Positions 31,470 through 41,249 of a stretch of DNA of 64,000 nucleotides are shown here, one piece after another. This stretch comes from Trichomonas vaginalis G3 (lineage: Eukaryota > Parabasalia > Trichomonadida > Trichomonadidae): positions 20,739,300-20,803,299 of the forward strand of contig NC_067204.1 in NCBI RefSeq assembly GCF_026262505.1, given 5' to 3'. Within the stretch, counting starts at the first letter, position 1. Each line of letters begins with the position of its first letter. The translations under genes and the position numbers were made by a program. The notes under the pieces were generated by a model that was not told the DNA's origin, did not search any database, and was given only the letters and a program-made list of their open reading frames with translations.

Positions 31470-32399
31470 ATGTCGGAGGAGCTCCAAGAGGTCAACATGT
31501 CATATGTCTTGGCATGGCATCCATATTCGCGAGCTAACGACCTCCCAGAGGCATTTGGACAATTTGCGAAGGAACTCGAAGTTGTTGCTAGATCCAGAGG
31601 TGGTGTGGCCGCTGTAGATTTATTCACAGGAAGAGGTTTGCAGAATGGCTTCCATATTGCGAAGACCATTCTCCAATCAGTTGTATTTGGTGTTACAGAT
31701 ATATACGATTTATGTCTTCAACAAGCTGATGAAATTGAAAAATGCTGTGTTATAGAAGAACATGATATGGTTGCAAAAGTTAAAGGTCTTGAGCAAGGAG
31801 AAAGAGTTCCTATCCACTTTGGACCTGTTCCTGAACTCTTTGATTCCCTTTGCGAATTCTTGTGCTGCAACATCCTTCGCCGCGTCTTGGAGATGTGGAT
31901 GGCTGTTGCTTACGTCAAGGCTGCTCATAAAGTTGCAAATGGCGATGCAAATGCTACAGTACCAAATGAAAAAATGATTAAATTCCTTACATACATAGCA
32001 ACAGAATTGTCAGAACCACCGTTAGTTGTTGATGATGATCTTCTCGAATGGATCAAAGATGCAGCTCAGGACGCTATCAAGGATATTGATGCAAAATTCC
32101 AAGAATTTAAGGGTCTCTCCGCTCATCGCGTTGATGATTTCATATTCATGATTAATTGGCAAAATCTCTTTATCAACTTGTACAACGATATTCTTGTCAT
32201 TTCTGAAATTATTTACACATCTTACGGAAGCAGCAAGTCCTGGGATCAGTCACCACTTTTACTCCCAATTGTTATGATGAGTGCTGGCGCTGTTTCTCTT
32301 CAACGCACTATTATGAACGTATTCAAGACATGCATTCCTGAAAACGCTCCAAAGATGCGTGCTCACCAACGTCTCATGCAAAAACTATTTCCAGCTTAA
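31470..32399 (+). CDS. conserved-looking alpha-helical protein, unknown function
   Basis: A 309-residue protein I do not recognise. It is mostly amphipathic helices (QSVVFGVTDIYDLCLQQADE, FQEFKGLSAHRVDDFIFMIN) with balanced charge, no signal peptide and no clear membrane span. Segments such as RSRGGVAAVDLFTGRGLQNG and KSWDQSPLLLPIVMMSAGAV have the look of conserved cores. Codon use (CTC, GTC, AAG) resembles the neighbouring highly expressed host genes such as eIF3d, which argues for a real gene. An A run precedes the ATG and the stop runs into TAAA. It converges with eIF3d. Confidence 0.7.
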   Translation: MSEELQEVNMSYVLAWHPYSRANDLPEAFGQFAKELEVVARSRGGVAAVDLFTGRGLQNGFHIAKTILQSVVFGVTDIYDLCLQQADEIEKCCVIEEHDMVAKVKGLEQGERVPIHFGPVPELFDSLCEFLCCNILRRVLEMWMAVAYVKAAHKVANGDANATVPNEKMIKFLTYIATELSEPPLVVDDDLLEWIKDAAQDAIKDIDAKFQEFKGLSAHRVDDFIFMINWQNLFINLYNDILVISEIIYTSYGSSKSWDQSPLLLPIVMMSAGAVSLQRTIMNVFKTCIPENAPKMRAHQRLMQKLFPA

Positions 32400-32892
32400 A
32401 TTATTTTCATACAAAAAAAACATTTTCTGAATAAAACTAACTTATATTTAAGGGATTTTAAACACCTGATCGTTTTTGGTAATTGCTTTACCAAGTAGAG
32501 GCATTGACCTTGTTATTTGTCAAAAATAAGCAATTCAATACAATATGAATTTTCTTATTCTGATGATGAAAATGGCAACGTATATTTTATTAGAAAATTT
32601 ATTAGTTCCTTGAACTACTTTTTGATTTGTAATCAATATCTCTGATTTTTTTTAGAATTCTAGCAATAGATTGATATAATATTGCAACATGCTTCAACAT
32701 ATAACAATAAAAATGGAATATGAACTTCTCAAACCTAATTTGTTTAAAACAATTTCATTGAATTTGAAATCATTTGATATATATCGACAAATCTTTTCCT
32801 TCTTGATTGTAATTTACAGTAATTTAGAAAGATAAAACATTTGATATTAATGATTTGTATAAATAAATATTTATTAAAAACTCTTTTTTGTT
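32400..32892. other. convergent intergenic region, nothing recognised
   Basis: AT-rich spacer between the 3' ends of two convergent genes. It should hold both polyadenylation regions; nothing else is seen. Confidence 0.5.
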
Positions 32893-34287
32893 TTATTCCT
32901 CATCGAGTTTGACTTTATCCTTGACTTCCTTGAAAATCTTAACCACTCTGTGAGTAGAATCTCTCTGGAAGTGGTAAATTCCGTCATCGCTAGCAATCAT
33001 TTTCTGGAAGACCTGGTAAATCTGGCCCATCATAGAAGCTTCAGGTAATGTGATGATGCTTGCGCCTCTTCCGTAAGCCTGTCTTTCTGAAGCCAACAAG
33101 ACGTGCTGCTGCTTGTTTGTGCTGACCTTTCTCTCTACGAAACCGAGGAAGATCTGTTGGCAATCCATGAAACGACCGATTGCGACCCACTTTGCGAAGA
33201 TGTTGGAGTTATCCTTAACTTCTGCGAGTAACAATGATGATCTGGCCTTCTCGAGGTCTGTTGCGTAGCTGACTTGTCTCAAAGATGTTGGTAAGTTGTT
33301 GAATGTGCGGCAGATAGCAATGGATGGACGTTCGCCTGGCTGTAATGGATCTCTGAGGCAATCGATCTCAGCACGGATGATGAATTCGACATTGTCGAGG
33401 ACCAAACGACGATAAAGATATGGCTTTGAGTCATCATCGTCGCCTGGATGTTCTAAGTCATCGCCAAGTGTAAATGTTGGGCCATCACCGGAATTGGCAG
33501 CTGCCTGGAACTGGGCGGCGATGTTGGAGGCTTCAACAAGATTTCTGAGGAATTCTTCTCTTGTATCGTCACGGCGTTGGTTAACTGGGATTGTAATTGT
33601 TTCGAAGGATGATTCAAAAATGGCTGGAGACTCTTCGGTGCGTTGGTATACCCAAAGATTGATTCCGTCCTTCTTGAAGATTAACTCGAATGGACAGACG
33701 GATCTGTTAACAACAGAAATGGCTGCAAGAGCTTTGGCTGAAGCGAAAACACGGATGTTGGCCTTTGTCTTCTCCTGGGCGATTTCCTTGAAGACAGGAT
33801 CTTCGAGGATTGGGCTTTCTTCCTTGTAATTTGCTTCTGGAAGTGCACGCTTCTTGTGTGGGCGTGTTGAAAGTAAGCTGTTGTTGAAGACTTTAGCTCT
33901 ACCTGTGAATTTGATATCTTCTTCTGTAATTTTGCCGTTGAATGTAGCATCATTAAGAGCAGCACCTTCGATTGTATGGATTTGTTGCCAGTCGACGTTT
34001 GGTTCGACTAAGCCATGGAAATCGTATGGTGAAGCTGTAGCGATTGTACGACGCTTGGCACCTGGGCCCTTTGGCTCTACGTAGTTCCTATCATCGAATG
34101 TTTGTCTTAATCTGAATGTAAGCTGTGGAGCTGTGAAGGAATAGATTGAATGGTATGTAACCTGTCTGTATAAATCTTCAGAGATTTCTGTTGTATAAAT
34201 ATAGCCGTAGTTATGAGAAGAGCCTTTGAAAAAGGTAATGAACTCATTAACATCAAGTTCTGGATCGCCTGAGGCTGTTTGTTGCAT
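32893..34287 (-). CDS. EIF3D: eukaryotic translation initiation factor 3 subunit D
   Basis: Subunit of eIF3, with a cap-binding fold in metazoa, active in the cytosol at the 43S complex. The 464 residues match eIF3d in order: an N-terminal region, a PVFKEIAQEKTKANIRVFAS stretch, then LAAISVVNRSVCPFELIFKK, a YRRLVLDNVEFIIRAEID core (compare YRRWKLGDDIDLIVRCEHD in animals), LLLAEVKDNSNIFAKWVAIG, and a C-terminal IYHFQRDSTHRVVKIFK. It is shorter than the roughly 550-residue human protein, mainly at the N-terminus and the acidic tail. Conservation of the cap-contacting residues cannot be judged by eye. TCAAAATG surrounds the ATG at 34287. Confidence 0.88.
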   Translation of the reverse strand: MQQTASGDPELDVNEFITFFKGSSHNYGYIYTTEISEDLYRQVTYHSIYSFTAPQLTFRLRQTFDDRNYVEPKGPGAKRRTIATASPYDFHGLVEPNVDWQQIHTIEGAALNDATFNGKITEEDIKFTGRAKVFNNSLLSTRPHKKRALPEANYKEESPILEDPVFKEIAQEKTKANIRVFASAKALAAISVVNRSVCPFELIFKKDGINLWVYQRTEESPAIFESSFETITIPVNQRRDDTREEFLRNLVEASNIAAQFQAAANSGDGPTFTLGDDLEHPGDDDDSKPYLYRRLVLDNVEFIIRAEIDCLRDPLQPGERPSIAICRTFNNLPTSLRQVSYATDLEKARSSLLLAEVKDNSNIFAKWVAIGRFMDCQQIFLGFVERKVSTNKQQHVLLASERQAYGRGASIITLPEASMMGQIYQVFQKMIASDDGIYHFQRDSTHRVVKIFKEVKDKVKLDEE

Positions 34288-35020
34288 TTTGACAAAAATT
34301 TTTGGGCTGAGGGACCAAGTCCTTTTAGGACATATTTGTTTTATTAAAGATTTTGGATATGGGGCATATGCTCAATATAAAAAATGAATTTTACCTTGAT
34401 TTCTCATCAAACGAAATTCAAAAAAAAATTAATCTTCAATAGTTATGCTTTTATATGCATATATAAGAATCCACACGTGATTTACAATGGAAGTAAATAA
34501 GTAGATTTCTCACCTTTATCTCTATTTGTTGCGGTTCATATCTAGCCTATTCATACAGATGCATTCTACTTTTAGAAACCTTTTCAGTAACTTAAATGAT
34601 TAATATTTCAGAAAAGCAAACATTTAAAATAAGATTTAAAAATTCCACAAAAAATACTTAATAACTCACTTATTTTATTAAGTTTTCATCAGTCTCCATT
34701 AATTTTTATTACATTTACATGATTTGTTATTTCATAAAAATCATTATGAATCATGAAAAATGTATTTTAAATTTAAAAACCTCCAAAAAAATTTCGAAAA
34801 TCGAATTTTCTTTGTAAAAACATAGGGAATGATTGATCTTTTTCGAAAAACAAAAAAAGTTTGGAAAATCCACATGATGCAAAATGATATCAAATATCGT
34901 AGTCATTCAAATGGGCATGATTTGGGAATTCATTTCTTGAATTCAACATCTCGAACTTGATAAATGTGAATTTTTTCTCAAACATATAGCAAAATTAATG
35001 ATTTTTGGATTTATTTCCTC
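34288..35020. other. divergent intergenic region, nothing recognised
   Basis: AT-rich promoter region shared by the divergent eIF3d and RRM genes. No repeat or coding trace was recognised. Confidence 0.5.
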
Positions 35021-35605
35021 ATGATGGATCAACTTGGCAAAATTAGAAAAGAAAACCGATATAATTTACATAAAATGAGTAAACAAGATACTCGTGTTAT
35101 CTTTGTAGGATGTTTAAGACCAAAAACAACAGAAGAAGACCTAACCAAAGCTTTCAGTACTGTTGGAAAAGTCGAAGACGTAATGATTCTTAGAGATGAA
35201 AATGGAAAATCAAAGCAAGTCGCTTTTATTTCATACGAAACACCAGAAATAGCTAAACTAGCCGTAGAAAAGTACGATCAAACTCTCCAATGCAATACTA
35301 TCGTTCATGTTGAATTAAGAAAAACTAGATCCCCAAAGAATGAACAATCAGATGATGATCAATATCATAGAACGGAAACAGAACAATCCAGCTCCTCAAA
35401 TTCATCATCTTCTGAAGATGAAAAACCTAAAAAGAGAAAACACAGCCACCACAGACATCACAAACATCATCATAGAAGACACAGACATAGTTCGAGTTCT
35501 AAGAGTGGTTCGGAAGATTCAAACAGTGAAGCTGATAAAGGAAAACACCGTTCTCACAGACATCATCACCATCACCATTCTAGATCCAATCATAGCTCCG
35601 AGTAA
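35021..35605 (+). CDS. RRM protein with Ser/His/Arg-rich tail (splicing or mRNP type)
   Basis: One RNA-recognition motif at about residues 25-100: RNP2 is VIFVGCL and the RNP1 position reads KQVAFISYE, slightly atypical. The tail is low complexity: Ser-Glu acidic runs, then KRKHSHHRHHKHHHRRHRH and a final His/Ser run, similar to RS-like tails of SR proteins but His-rich. Nuclear RNA processing is likely. Two ATGs stand together at 35021 and 35024, and another at 35075 (MSKQDTRVIFVG) begins right before the RRM, so the start is uncertain. Length with the first ATG is 194 residues. Confidence 0.8.
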   Translation: MMDQLGKIRKENRYNLHKMSKQDTRVIFVGCLRPKTTEEDLTKAFSTVGKVEDVMILRDENGKSKQVAFISYETPEIAKLAVEKYDQTLQCNTIVHVELRKTRSPKNEQSDDDQYHRTETEQSSSSNSSSSEDEKPKKRKHSHHRHHKHHHRRHRHSSSSKSGSEDSNSEADKGKHRSHRHHHHHHSRSNHSSE

Positions 35606-36028
35606 TTTACTTTCGTTGAATCTTACTAGTTATTTAGTATTTATGTTTATTAATATTATTTTTATTCAAAATAAAATGCTTTCATAGAGTTTAATTACAT
35701 TTTATCAGAGGCCCATTCGTACAAAGATAAAATCATTTTCTTTATGCAGGATAAAAACCAAATTTTTGTTTTTTATTTCTCAGTTCATTACTTTTTTGTC
35801 TTGTTTGAGATGATATGTGCTTGGTAATGTCTTTAAAACTAATGCTCCTTTAGTATTTTTGATAAAACTTAAAAAATTTGTTTTAGAATTTTAATTGTTT
35901 TCTTGCTTTTAAGGTTTTGCAACATACATATCAAAGCATTTAAATCCATGTTAATTAAAAATGAAACAAACAAATATGAAAGTTTTATAAGATAGAATTT
36001 CTATAAAAAAACAAAACAAGATATTGCT
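35606..36028. other. convergent intergenic region, nothing recognised
   Basis: AT-rich spacer between two convergent genes; no further signal. Confidence 0.45.
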
Positions 36029-36949
36029 CTATTGTTGACTTCTAATGAGCTCACTTGGCATCTTAGCCATACCGTCAACTAAACTGTCATTTCCTGTACA
36101 TTTTCCAAAACACATGTTTGCCCTTAATAAAATAGCGCAGGATATCATGAAGAATACAACTGACGTACTAAGGGCAATAAGAGGTGTTAGTGACAGTTTT
36201 TCAACGTAAATATATTGCGTTGGGAGAGGAATTGGAGTAAATGGATCAGTATCCATTACACCGTAGTAAATCGATTTAGGTTCGGAGGTTCCGTTGATGT
36301 ATAATTGAAAAGATCGACTGGAATCAAGATTTTCAAAATTAAATTGAATCAAAGCAGTTAAATTATTTATGGTATTGCTATAATTGAACGGCTGCAATGA
36401 TTTGTAACAATCCATTTTACCATTTTGATGAATGCAAATTTGATCATTTGGATTTATGGATTGGAAAGCGCCTTGTATTGAAAAAGGTTTAGGATCAGAT
36501 ATGAATATGCATTTCTTAACTGTATACGAAATATCGAAGTATGTATAATAAGATGACGGCAAATCAATGTATTGAGTATTTCCATTTAATAAAAGCACTC
36601 CATCTGGACACTGTTCGCTCGAAAATGTTGAAATGCATTGACATGAATCTTCAAGTATTGTGAAATCAAAAGAGTTTTTGAGAGATTTTGTTCTAATCGC
36701 GTATAATAAAGATGACTGAAGAGCCTCATAGTCAAAGTATGATTCATCGTCTTTGTTATATGCGTGATAGTGTTTTATCACTGTTCTGTTATTTAATTTG
36801 TTGAAAACCAGAAAATACTGAGGTTTTGTTGAATTAACACATATTGTTTTGCCTTTTGAAGGACAATAGCATCCAAGAATCGGTCCTGCATCTGGGCTTA
36901 TCGATAAATCGCATGCTGACCGAGATAAAGAGAAAAAGAAAGATAACAT
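36029..36949 (-). CDS. type I membrane protein with Cys-rich ectodomain, unknown family
   Basis: 306 residues from the ATG at 36949. The frame upstream opens only with TTG, and a TCACTT initiator precedes this ATG. A signal peptide (MLSFFFSLSRSACD) is followed by a Cys-containing ectodomain (GCYCPSKGKTICVN, CQCISTFSSEQCPDG, CIHQNGKMDCYKS) with several N-glycosylation sites. One membrane span follows at about residues 255-280 (LIALSTSVVFFMISCAILL), then a short tail KMPSELIRSQQ. The Cys pattern DSCQCIS..CPDG recalls the Cys pairs of the 1630-residue secreted protein, but I do not claim homology. A surface protein of unknown role. Confidence 0.75.
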   Translation of the reverse strand: MLSFFFSLSRSACDLSISPDAGPILGCYCPSKGKTICVNSTKPQYFLVFNKLNNRTVIKHYHAYNKDDESYFDYEALQSSLLYAIRTKSLKNSFDFTILEDSCQCISTFSSEQCPDGVLLLNGNTQYIDLPSSYYTYFDISYTVKKCIFISDPKPFSIQGAFQSINPNDQICIHQNGKMDCYKSLQPFNYSNTINNLTALIQFNFENLDSSRSFQLYINGTSEPKSIYYGVMDTDPFTPIPLPTQYIYVEKLSLTPLIALSTSVVFFMISCAILLRANMCFGKCTGNDSLVDGMAKMPSELIRSQQ

Positions 36950-36964
36950 TTGAATTAAAAGTGA
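36950..36964 (-). promoter_or_regulatory. Inr of the type I membrane protein gene
   Basis: Reads TCACTTTTAATTCAA immediately before the ATG on the minus strand; TCACT fits the trichomonad TCA(+1)YW initiator. Confidence 0.65.
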
Positions 36965-37477
36965 CAAAAATTTATTAAAGTTGAGAAGATTTTGAACAAA
37001 TTTACATATCCTTTTAACCTAACTTTCAGAGTTATTTATGTTTAATAAAAAATGATAATGCTTTGAACAATTTTTGCATTAAATATTTTTATCATTTCAT
37101 TTAAATTGAATTAAATCAGTATATTCTTTGGTTATGGATGAAAAGAGAATCATTGTTTAGATGGCAGAATCTAATGATATGATATATCCAAGAAATTGAT
37201 CTCGGATAAGGAATAAATTCAAAATATTGAAATGTTCATATCACAAAATGACTCAAACAATTGAGAGACACAATTCAAATCACATTAGTCAAAATTACAT
37301 TTTGGTATTTTTTTTTTCGATTAGTCAAAAAGAAACCTATATTTCTATCTGGAAGAAACAAATGTAAATGGCTTCAGAAACAATTCCTATCAGAGTGAGT
37401 TCAAAAAAAAATCTTAATTCTATGTAAACGACGTCAAAAAAAAATTCAGATGACTTCATTACTTTCTTTGTATTTAT
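36965..37477. other. divergent intergenic region with Inr of the polymerase gene
   Basis: Promoter region between divergent genes. TCATT at 37456-37460, about 20 bases before the polymerase ATG, is a good initiator candidate. Nothing else recognised. Confidence 0.5.
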
Positions 37478-39256
37478 ATGAATACTGGTCTTGTATATGA
37501 CGAAAACAAGGCTGGCTTAGCTGCTCCAGCTGAAGAAGTAAGAGAAAAGATTATGAGCATTTCAAAAGGTTCAAAATACTTTGAACAACAACAAAAACGA
37601 TCAACACGAGCAGATAAACAAATTTTGCAAATGAAAAACAAGCTTAAACATACAAGTGAGAGTGAACGCCATTTTGCAGAGATGCAAGTCGAAAATTATT
37701 TACAAAATCTTGAAAAACTTCGAGATTATTCAAAAACGTATTTACATGCTGATCTTGATTCATTCTTTGCCTCATGTGAAGCCTTGCGAGATCCATCTCT
37801 TGTTGGAACAGCCTTTGCAGTTGGCGGAGAAATTAAACACGGCGTTTTATCAACAACATCATACGAAGCGAGAAAGTTTGGTGTGAGAAGTGGTATGGCT
37901 GTGTTCATTGCTCTTCAGCTCTGTCCGCATCTAAAGATTGTTGAATCCCATTACGAACTTTACAAACATTATTCTTCTATCGTCCGAAAAATTTTTGAAA
38001 AATATGACAGTCATTATATCTCATTTGGCTTAGACGAAGCATCATTAGACTTATCAGAACATGTCAAGCTTGACTACGAAAAGGCCATGGATATCGCAAA
38101 AAACATACAGAAAGAGGTTTTCGAGCAAACAAAATTAACTATCTCATGTGGCATCGCCATCACTCCTCAGCTGGCCAAAATAGCAAGTGATGTGAACAAG
38201 CCGAATGGTATTTTCGAAATAAAGCATGACAGAGAATCAACACTCGATTTTATTTCGAAATTACCGATCAGAAAAATTCCAGGTATTGGAGGAGTGGCTG
38301 AACAACTACTCCACGGTATAGGAATTACTACAATGAAGGATGTTATGGATAAAAAAACTGATTTGTGGATTTGCATGCGTCCATTATTTTGTCAATTCAT
38401 TTTTTCTGCATGTTTAGGTATCAATCGCCAGACATTTGGTGTTACCCGACATCAGCAAAGTATCTCCAAGGAGAGAACATTCGATAATACCAATGATAGA
38501 GTGTTTATGGAAGAAATTATCGAAAAATTATGCATGGAAGTATGCAAATTACTTCAAGAAATGAACGTATTATGCAGGAACGTGACAGTTAAATTCAAAG
38601 ACAGTAGTTTCCAGACAATCACAAGATGTCTGTCGTTCGACCATGATACCAACAAAATTTTTGACATTTTTTGTGCATGTGTCAAAATTTTGAATGATGA
38701 ATTGAGAAGTAGGTATGTGAAGTATAGGTTACTTGGTGTTAGATGCGGCCAACTTTCTACACCAAGAGCTAAGAGACAGATCTCAATTCAAACGATGTTC
38801 AAGAAATGCGAAAAGAAACAAAATGAAAGCCAATTTCCGAAAGAAGATGAAGAAATAGAGTACTTTAGCCAGCAATGTGATGAAGAAGAGCAGGAATACG
38901 AATGCGAAAGCATGGTTGAAGATAATCTTGATAATAAAGTTGTAATTGAAAGCGAATCTAGTCAGCAAAAGATTGTTGTTGATAACGAAGAGTTCATTTC
39001 GTTAGAGAAAGAGTTCGCCAACAGCCAGAAAGAAGAAGAAACCAAAAATGGAACTGGAAAGAAACAAAATTCAATTACACTTTTCGATTTCTTTGATAAG
39101 ATCAAGGACACAAACTCAAAGATCGCTGTAATCAATCCTCCAAAGAAAAAATCGGAGAAAAAACAAAAAACTACAGGATTCTTCAAAAAGAAACCAACAG
39201 AAAAGAATCCAAAGCCAAAGCAGGTACAAAAGCAACTCCCATTTGCTCCTAATTAA
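37478..39256 (+). CDS. POLK: Y-family translesion DNA polymerase kappa
   Basis: 592 residues. The N-clasp typical of pol kappa is present (DENKAGLAAP, then IMSISKGSKYFEQQQKR; compare NDNKAGMEGL and EATKGSRFY in animals). Catalytic motifs: YLHADLDSFFASCE (D92) and YISFGLDEASLDLS (D187, E188), then SCGIAITPQLAKIASDVNKP and the HhH segment LPIRKIPGIGG. The little-finger domain follows. The tail beyond about residue 425 is acidic and holds PCNA-binding-like motifs: QISIQTMF, and QNSITLFDFF, with a basic KKKPTEKNPKPK stretch after them. No UBZ zinc fingers are seen. It should bypass bulky minor-groove lesions in the nucleus. Confidence 0.92.
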   Translation: MNTGLVYDENKAGLAAPAEEVREKIMSISKGSKYFEQQQKRSTRADKQILQMKNKLKHTSESERHFAEMQVENYLQNLEKLRDYSKTYLHADLDSFFASCEALRDPSLVGTAFAVGGEIKHGVLSTTSYEARKFGVRSGMAVFIALQLCPHLKIVESHYELYKHYSSIVRKIFEKYDSHYISFGLDEASLDLSEHVKLDYEKAMDIAKNIQKEVFEQTKLTISCGIAITPQLAKIASDVNKPNGIFEIKHDRESTLDFISKLPIRKIPGIGGVAEQLLHGIGITTMKDVMDKKTDLWICMRPLFCQFIFSACLGINRQTFGVTRHQQSISKERTFDNTNDRVFMEEIIEKLCMEVCKLLQEMNVLCRNVTVKFKDSSFQTITRCLSFDHDTNKIFDIFCACVKILNDELRSRYVKYRLLGVRCGQLSTPRAKRQISIQTMFKKCEKKQNESQFPKEDEEIEYFSQQCDEEEQEYECESMVEDNLDNKVVIESESSQQKIVVDNEEFISLEKEFANSQKEEETKNGTGKKQNSITLFDFFDKIKDTNSKIAVINPPKKKSEKKQKTTGFFKKKPTEKNPKPKQVQKQLPFAPN

Positions 39257-39759
39257 TCACAATCGTTCAATATATTGTTTATCCTGTTTTTTTTAAATAA
39301 AATTTTAAATCTTATTATTTCATTTAATTTTTAACAATGTATACATATTCTAATTATTTGAGCTCATGATAGATAGAAGATATTGATTTAGTTAAGAATT
39401 AAATATTGAAATAGAAAATATATTGGAAACTTCATAATCAGCAACCAATTTTATAACCATTTTCTACAATATGATTATGCTTTCATTCTCTATTAGCTAA
39501 AACAATAAAATGCATGAAATATTAAATGTTTTCAAAATTGTTTAGCGTATTGAATAATTTTCTCTACTAATATATGGTTACTATTAGTAGTTACTTCACA
39601 GATATCATAGAAGGATAGATTTTCTCACTTCGAGTTAATGATTTTAAATATTGCTTTCAAATGTATCTTATTTCATTCAATTATATATAAATAAGATTTT
39701 TCAATAGTAAAAAAGAAAGGCATTTGTATTTTGAAGAATAGAAACAATGTTTATTTTGA
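39257..39759. other. convergent intergenic region, nothing recognised
   Basis: AT-rich spacer between the polymerase and the CXorf65-like gene. No coding or RNA signal was found. Confidence 0.5.
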
Positions 39760-40137
39760 TTATTTTCCTGGTTTTTTAGCGCGTGAAGCTGGTTTTGGTG
39801 GTGGCTTTTTAGCAACATCTTTTTTGTCTGGTTTAGTTGGCTTGACATCAATCGTTCCTTCTTCAGGAGTTAACGTAGCTAATAATTTATAAGTATATTG
39901 CTTTGGATCTTCTGTTGCACTGACTAAATAATATGTTTCGCCAACGCTTAAAAACTGTGTTGCATATGTTGTAAGATTAGGGCGAAGAAGCTTGACGTTT
40001 CCATCTTTATCACTTAAGTCTAATAAAAGAGAAGAATCAAGATTTGCGCACTTTCTGATGTGCTCTAGTATAACTCCGCATTTACAGTTTATGTTAATTG
40101 GTTTATTCTGATCATTAAATCTAATATTTATCTGCAT
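39760..40137 (-). CDS. CXorf65-like small protein
   Basis: 125 residues. The first 80 match the animal CXorf65 family in pattern: MQINIRFNDQNKPININCKC, then VILEHIRKCANLDSSLLLDL followed by SDKDGNVKLL and FLSVGETYYLVSA (compare DYIRKKLGLNKTDTVDLCDE, KGTMKLL and FLRARGTYYVC in mammals). The fold is probably ubiquitin-like. The tail is Lys/Pro-rich (KPTKPDKKDVAKKPPPKPAS) and low complexity. Members occur in flagellated or ciliated organisms, so an axonemal or ciliary role is plausible; this is inference. The ATG at 40137 is the first in frame. Confidence 0.65.
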   Translation of the reverse strand: MQINIRFNDQNKPININCKCGVILEHIRKCANLDSSLLLDLSDKDGNVKLLRPNLTTYATQFLSVGETYYLVSATEDPKQYTYKLLATLTPEEGTIDVKPTKPDKKDVAKKPPPKPASRAKKPGK

Positions 40138-40996
40138 CTTTTATCTAACGTTTTTTTTCCCCTTTCAAAAGAACCGTTTTTTAACATTATGGGATTTTTT
40201 ATTGAGAAACATATTTGTGATCATTGAGAAATTTACTTACTATAAAGAAAATGAGCTTTTACTAATAATATAGTTATCCGGCCGAATAGCAGCTATCGTT
40301 ATTAAAATCAAAAGATGAAATTAAGCTATTGAGATCAAAGGGCAAATTCACTAGTACGAAAGTTCAACATAGCATAAAACTATTTCCAAACAAGATAGGT
40401 ATATATGTGAATGCCAAAGGAATCACTCAGAGTAACAATGTCCACTCAATTCAAGTTCAAATACTACCTAGTAATTTTTTCCTTTTCGAAAAATTGACAT
40501 TTTTTCCAATTTTCCTACGATTAAAAGATCAAGTTGAAATGAATAACCATAACTCATAAACTTTTTTCATGAATATCTATCGCTATAATATCGTAAATAA
40601 GGGTTTCGTTTTGCTAAAATTGTCACTTTTATAGCATATTTGTTTTTGGATGTTTTGCGAAACCAAAAAAAACTATGATATACAATGTGTGTGTAAAGAA
40701 AATACTTTATTTACTAGTTAAAAAATCATTTGGTATTGATCAAGTTTTTTTTCTGGATAAGATATTATATGGATAATTGGATAGAAAATACAATTATATA
40801 ATCTTGTACCTGGTTTAATTAAGCTAATTGTCATCAGAAACTTGTAATTTTTATGAATTTCAGATTTTCTTTTCATTACTGCTTTTCTTAATAGGTCAAG
40901 TTCTTATTTACGTTATAAAGTATGATATTTACAAATATCAAGTTATCATGTTTTTTGAGAAATTATGAGAAACAAACAAAAATGAAAAAGATAGGA

Positions 40997-41050
<54 letters not shown>
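40138..41050. other. intergenic DNA ending in a 53-base A run
   Basis: AT-rich host spacer, no gene. From 40999 to 41051 there are 53 consecutive A residues that run straight into the presumed end of the mobile element. A 6-bp target duplication of such an element would here be AAAAAA and is not separable from the run. Confidence 0.6.
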
Positions 41051-41053
<3 letters not shown>

Positions 41054-41088
41054 TAGTGGGGCTTCCAGGCACTTCGTGCCTTCTAGCC
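41051..41088. repeat. presumed left terminus of the element with a perfect hairpin
   Basis: The A run changes into AGGTAGTGGGG at 41051. Then GGCT-TCC-AGGCAC-TTC-GTGCCT-TCT-AGCC folds as a two-part stem-loop with a TTC loop. Polinton ends characteristically begin with AG and are flanked by 6-bp target duplications. The matching right end would lie outside the window, so the terminal repeat cannot be confirmed here. Confidence 0.55.
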
Positions 41089-41115
41089 CTGAAGATGTTT
41101 AGTATAAATGAAGTC

Positions 41116-41200
41116 TTAGAGGACAAACATGACTATGAGTTTTGATATGACAAGATAGAATATGAGAGAGGTCCTATAAACCGGAGAAAGTGTTATATAA
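41116..41200 (+). pseudogene. duplicated fragment of the methyltransferase 3' end
   Basis: About 80 bases repeat, with roughly nine differences, the 3' part of the methyltransferase gene at 42890-42975 (shared CATGACTATGAGTTT and GAGAGAGGTCCTATAAACC). A copy of a gene end lying right at the element terminus is a rearrangement scar inside the fossil. Confidence 0.75.
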
Positions 41201-41249
41201 ACATCTGTCATATTACTCAGAATATTATACAGAATTCAATAAAAATATA

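Noticed and set aside
31451-31669. 72-residue minus-strand frame
   Set aside because: Shadow of the start of the 309-residue gene on the + strand.
40999-41051. Long A run as a LINE or retrogene tail
   Set aside because: No reverse transcriptase, no retrocopied gene upstream and no target duplication; it fits better as a simple repeat beside the element end.
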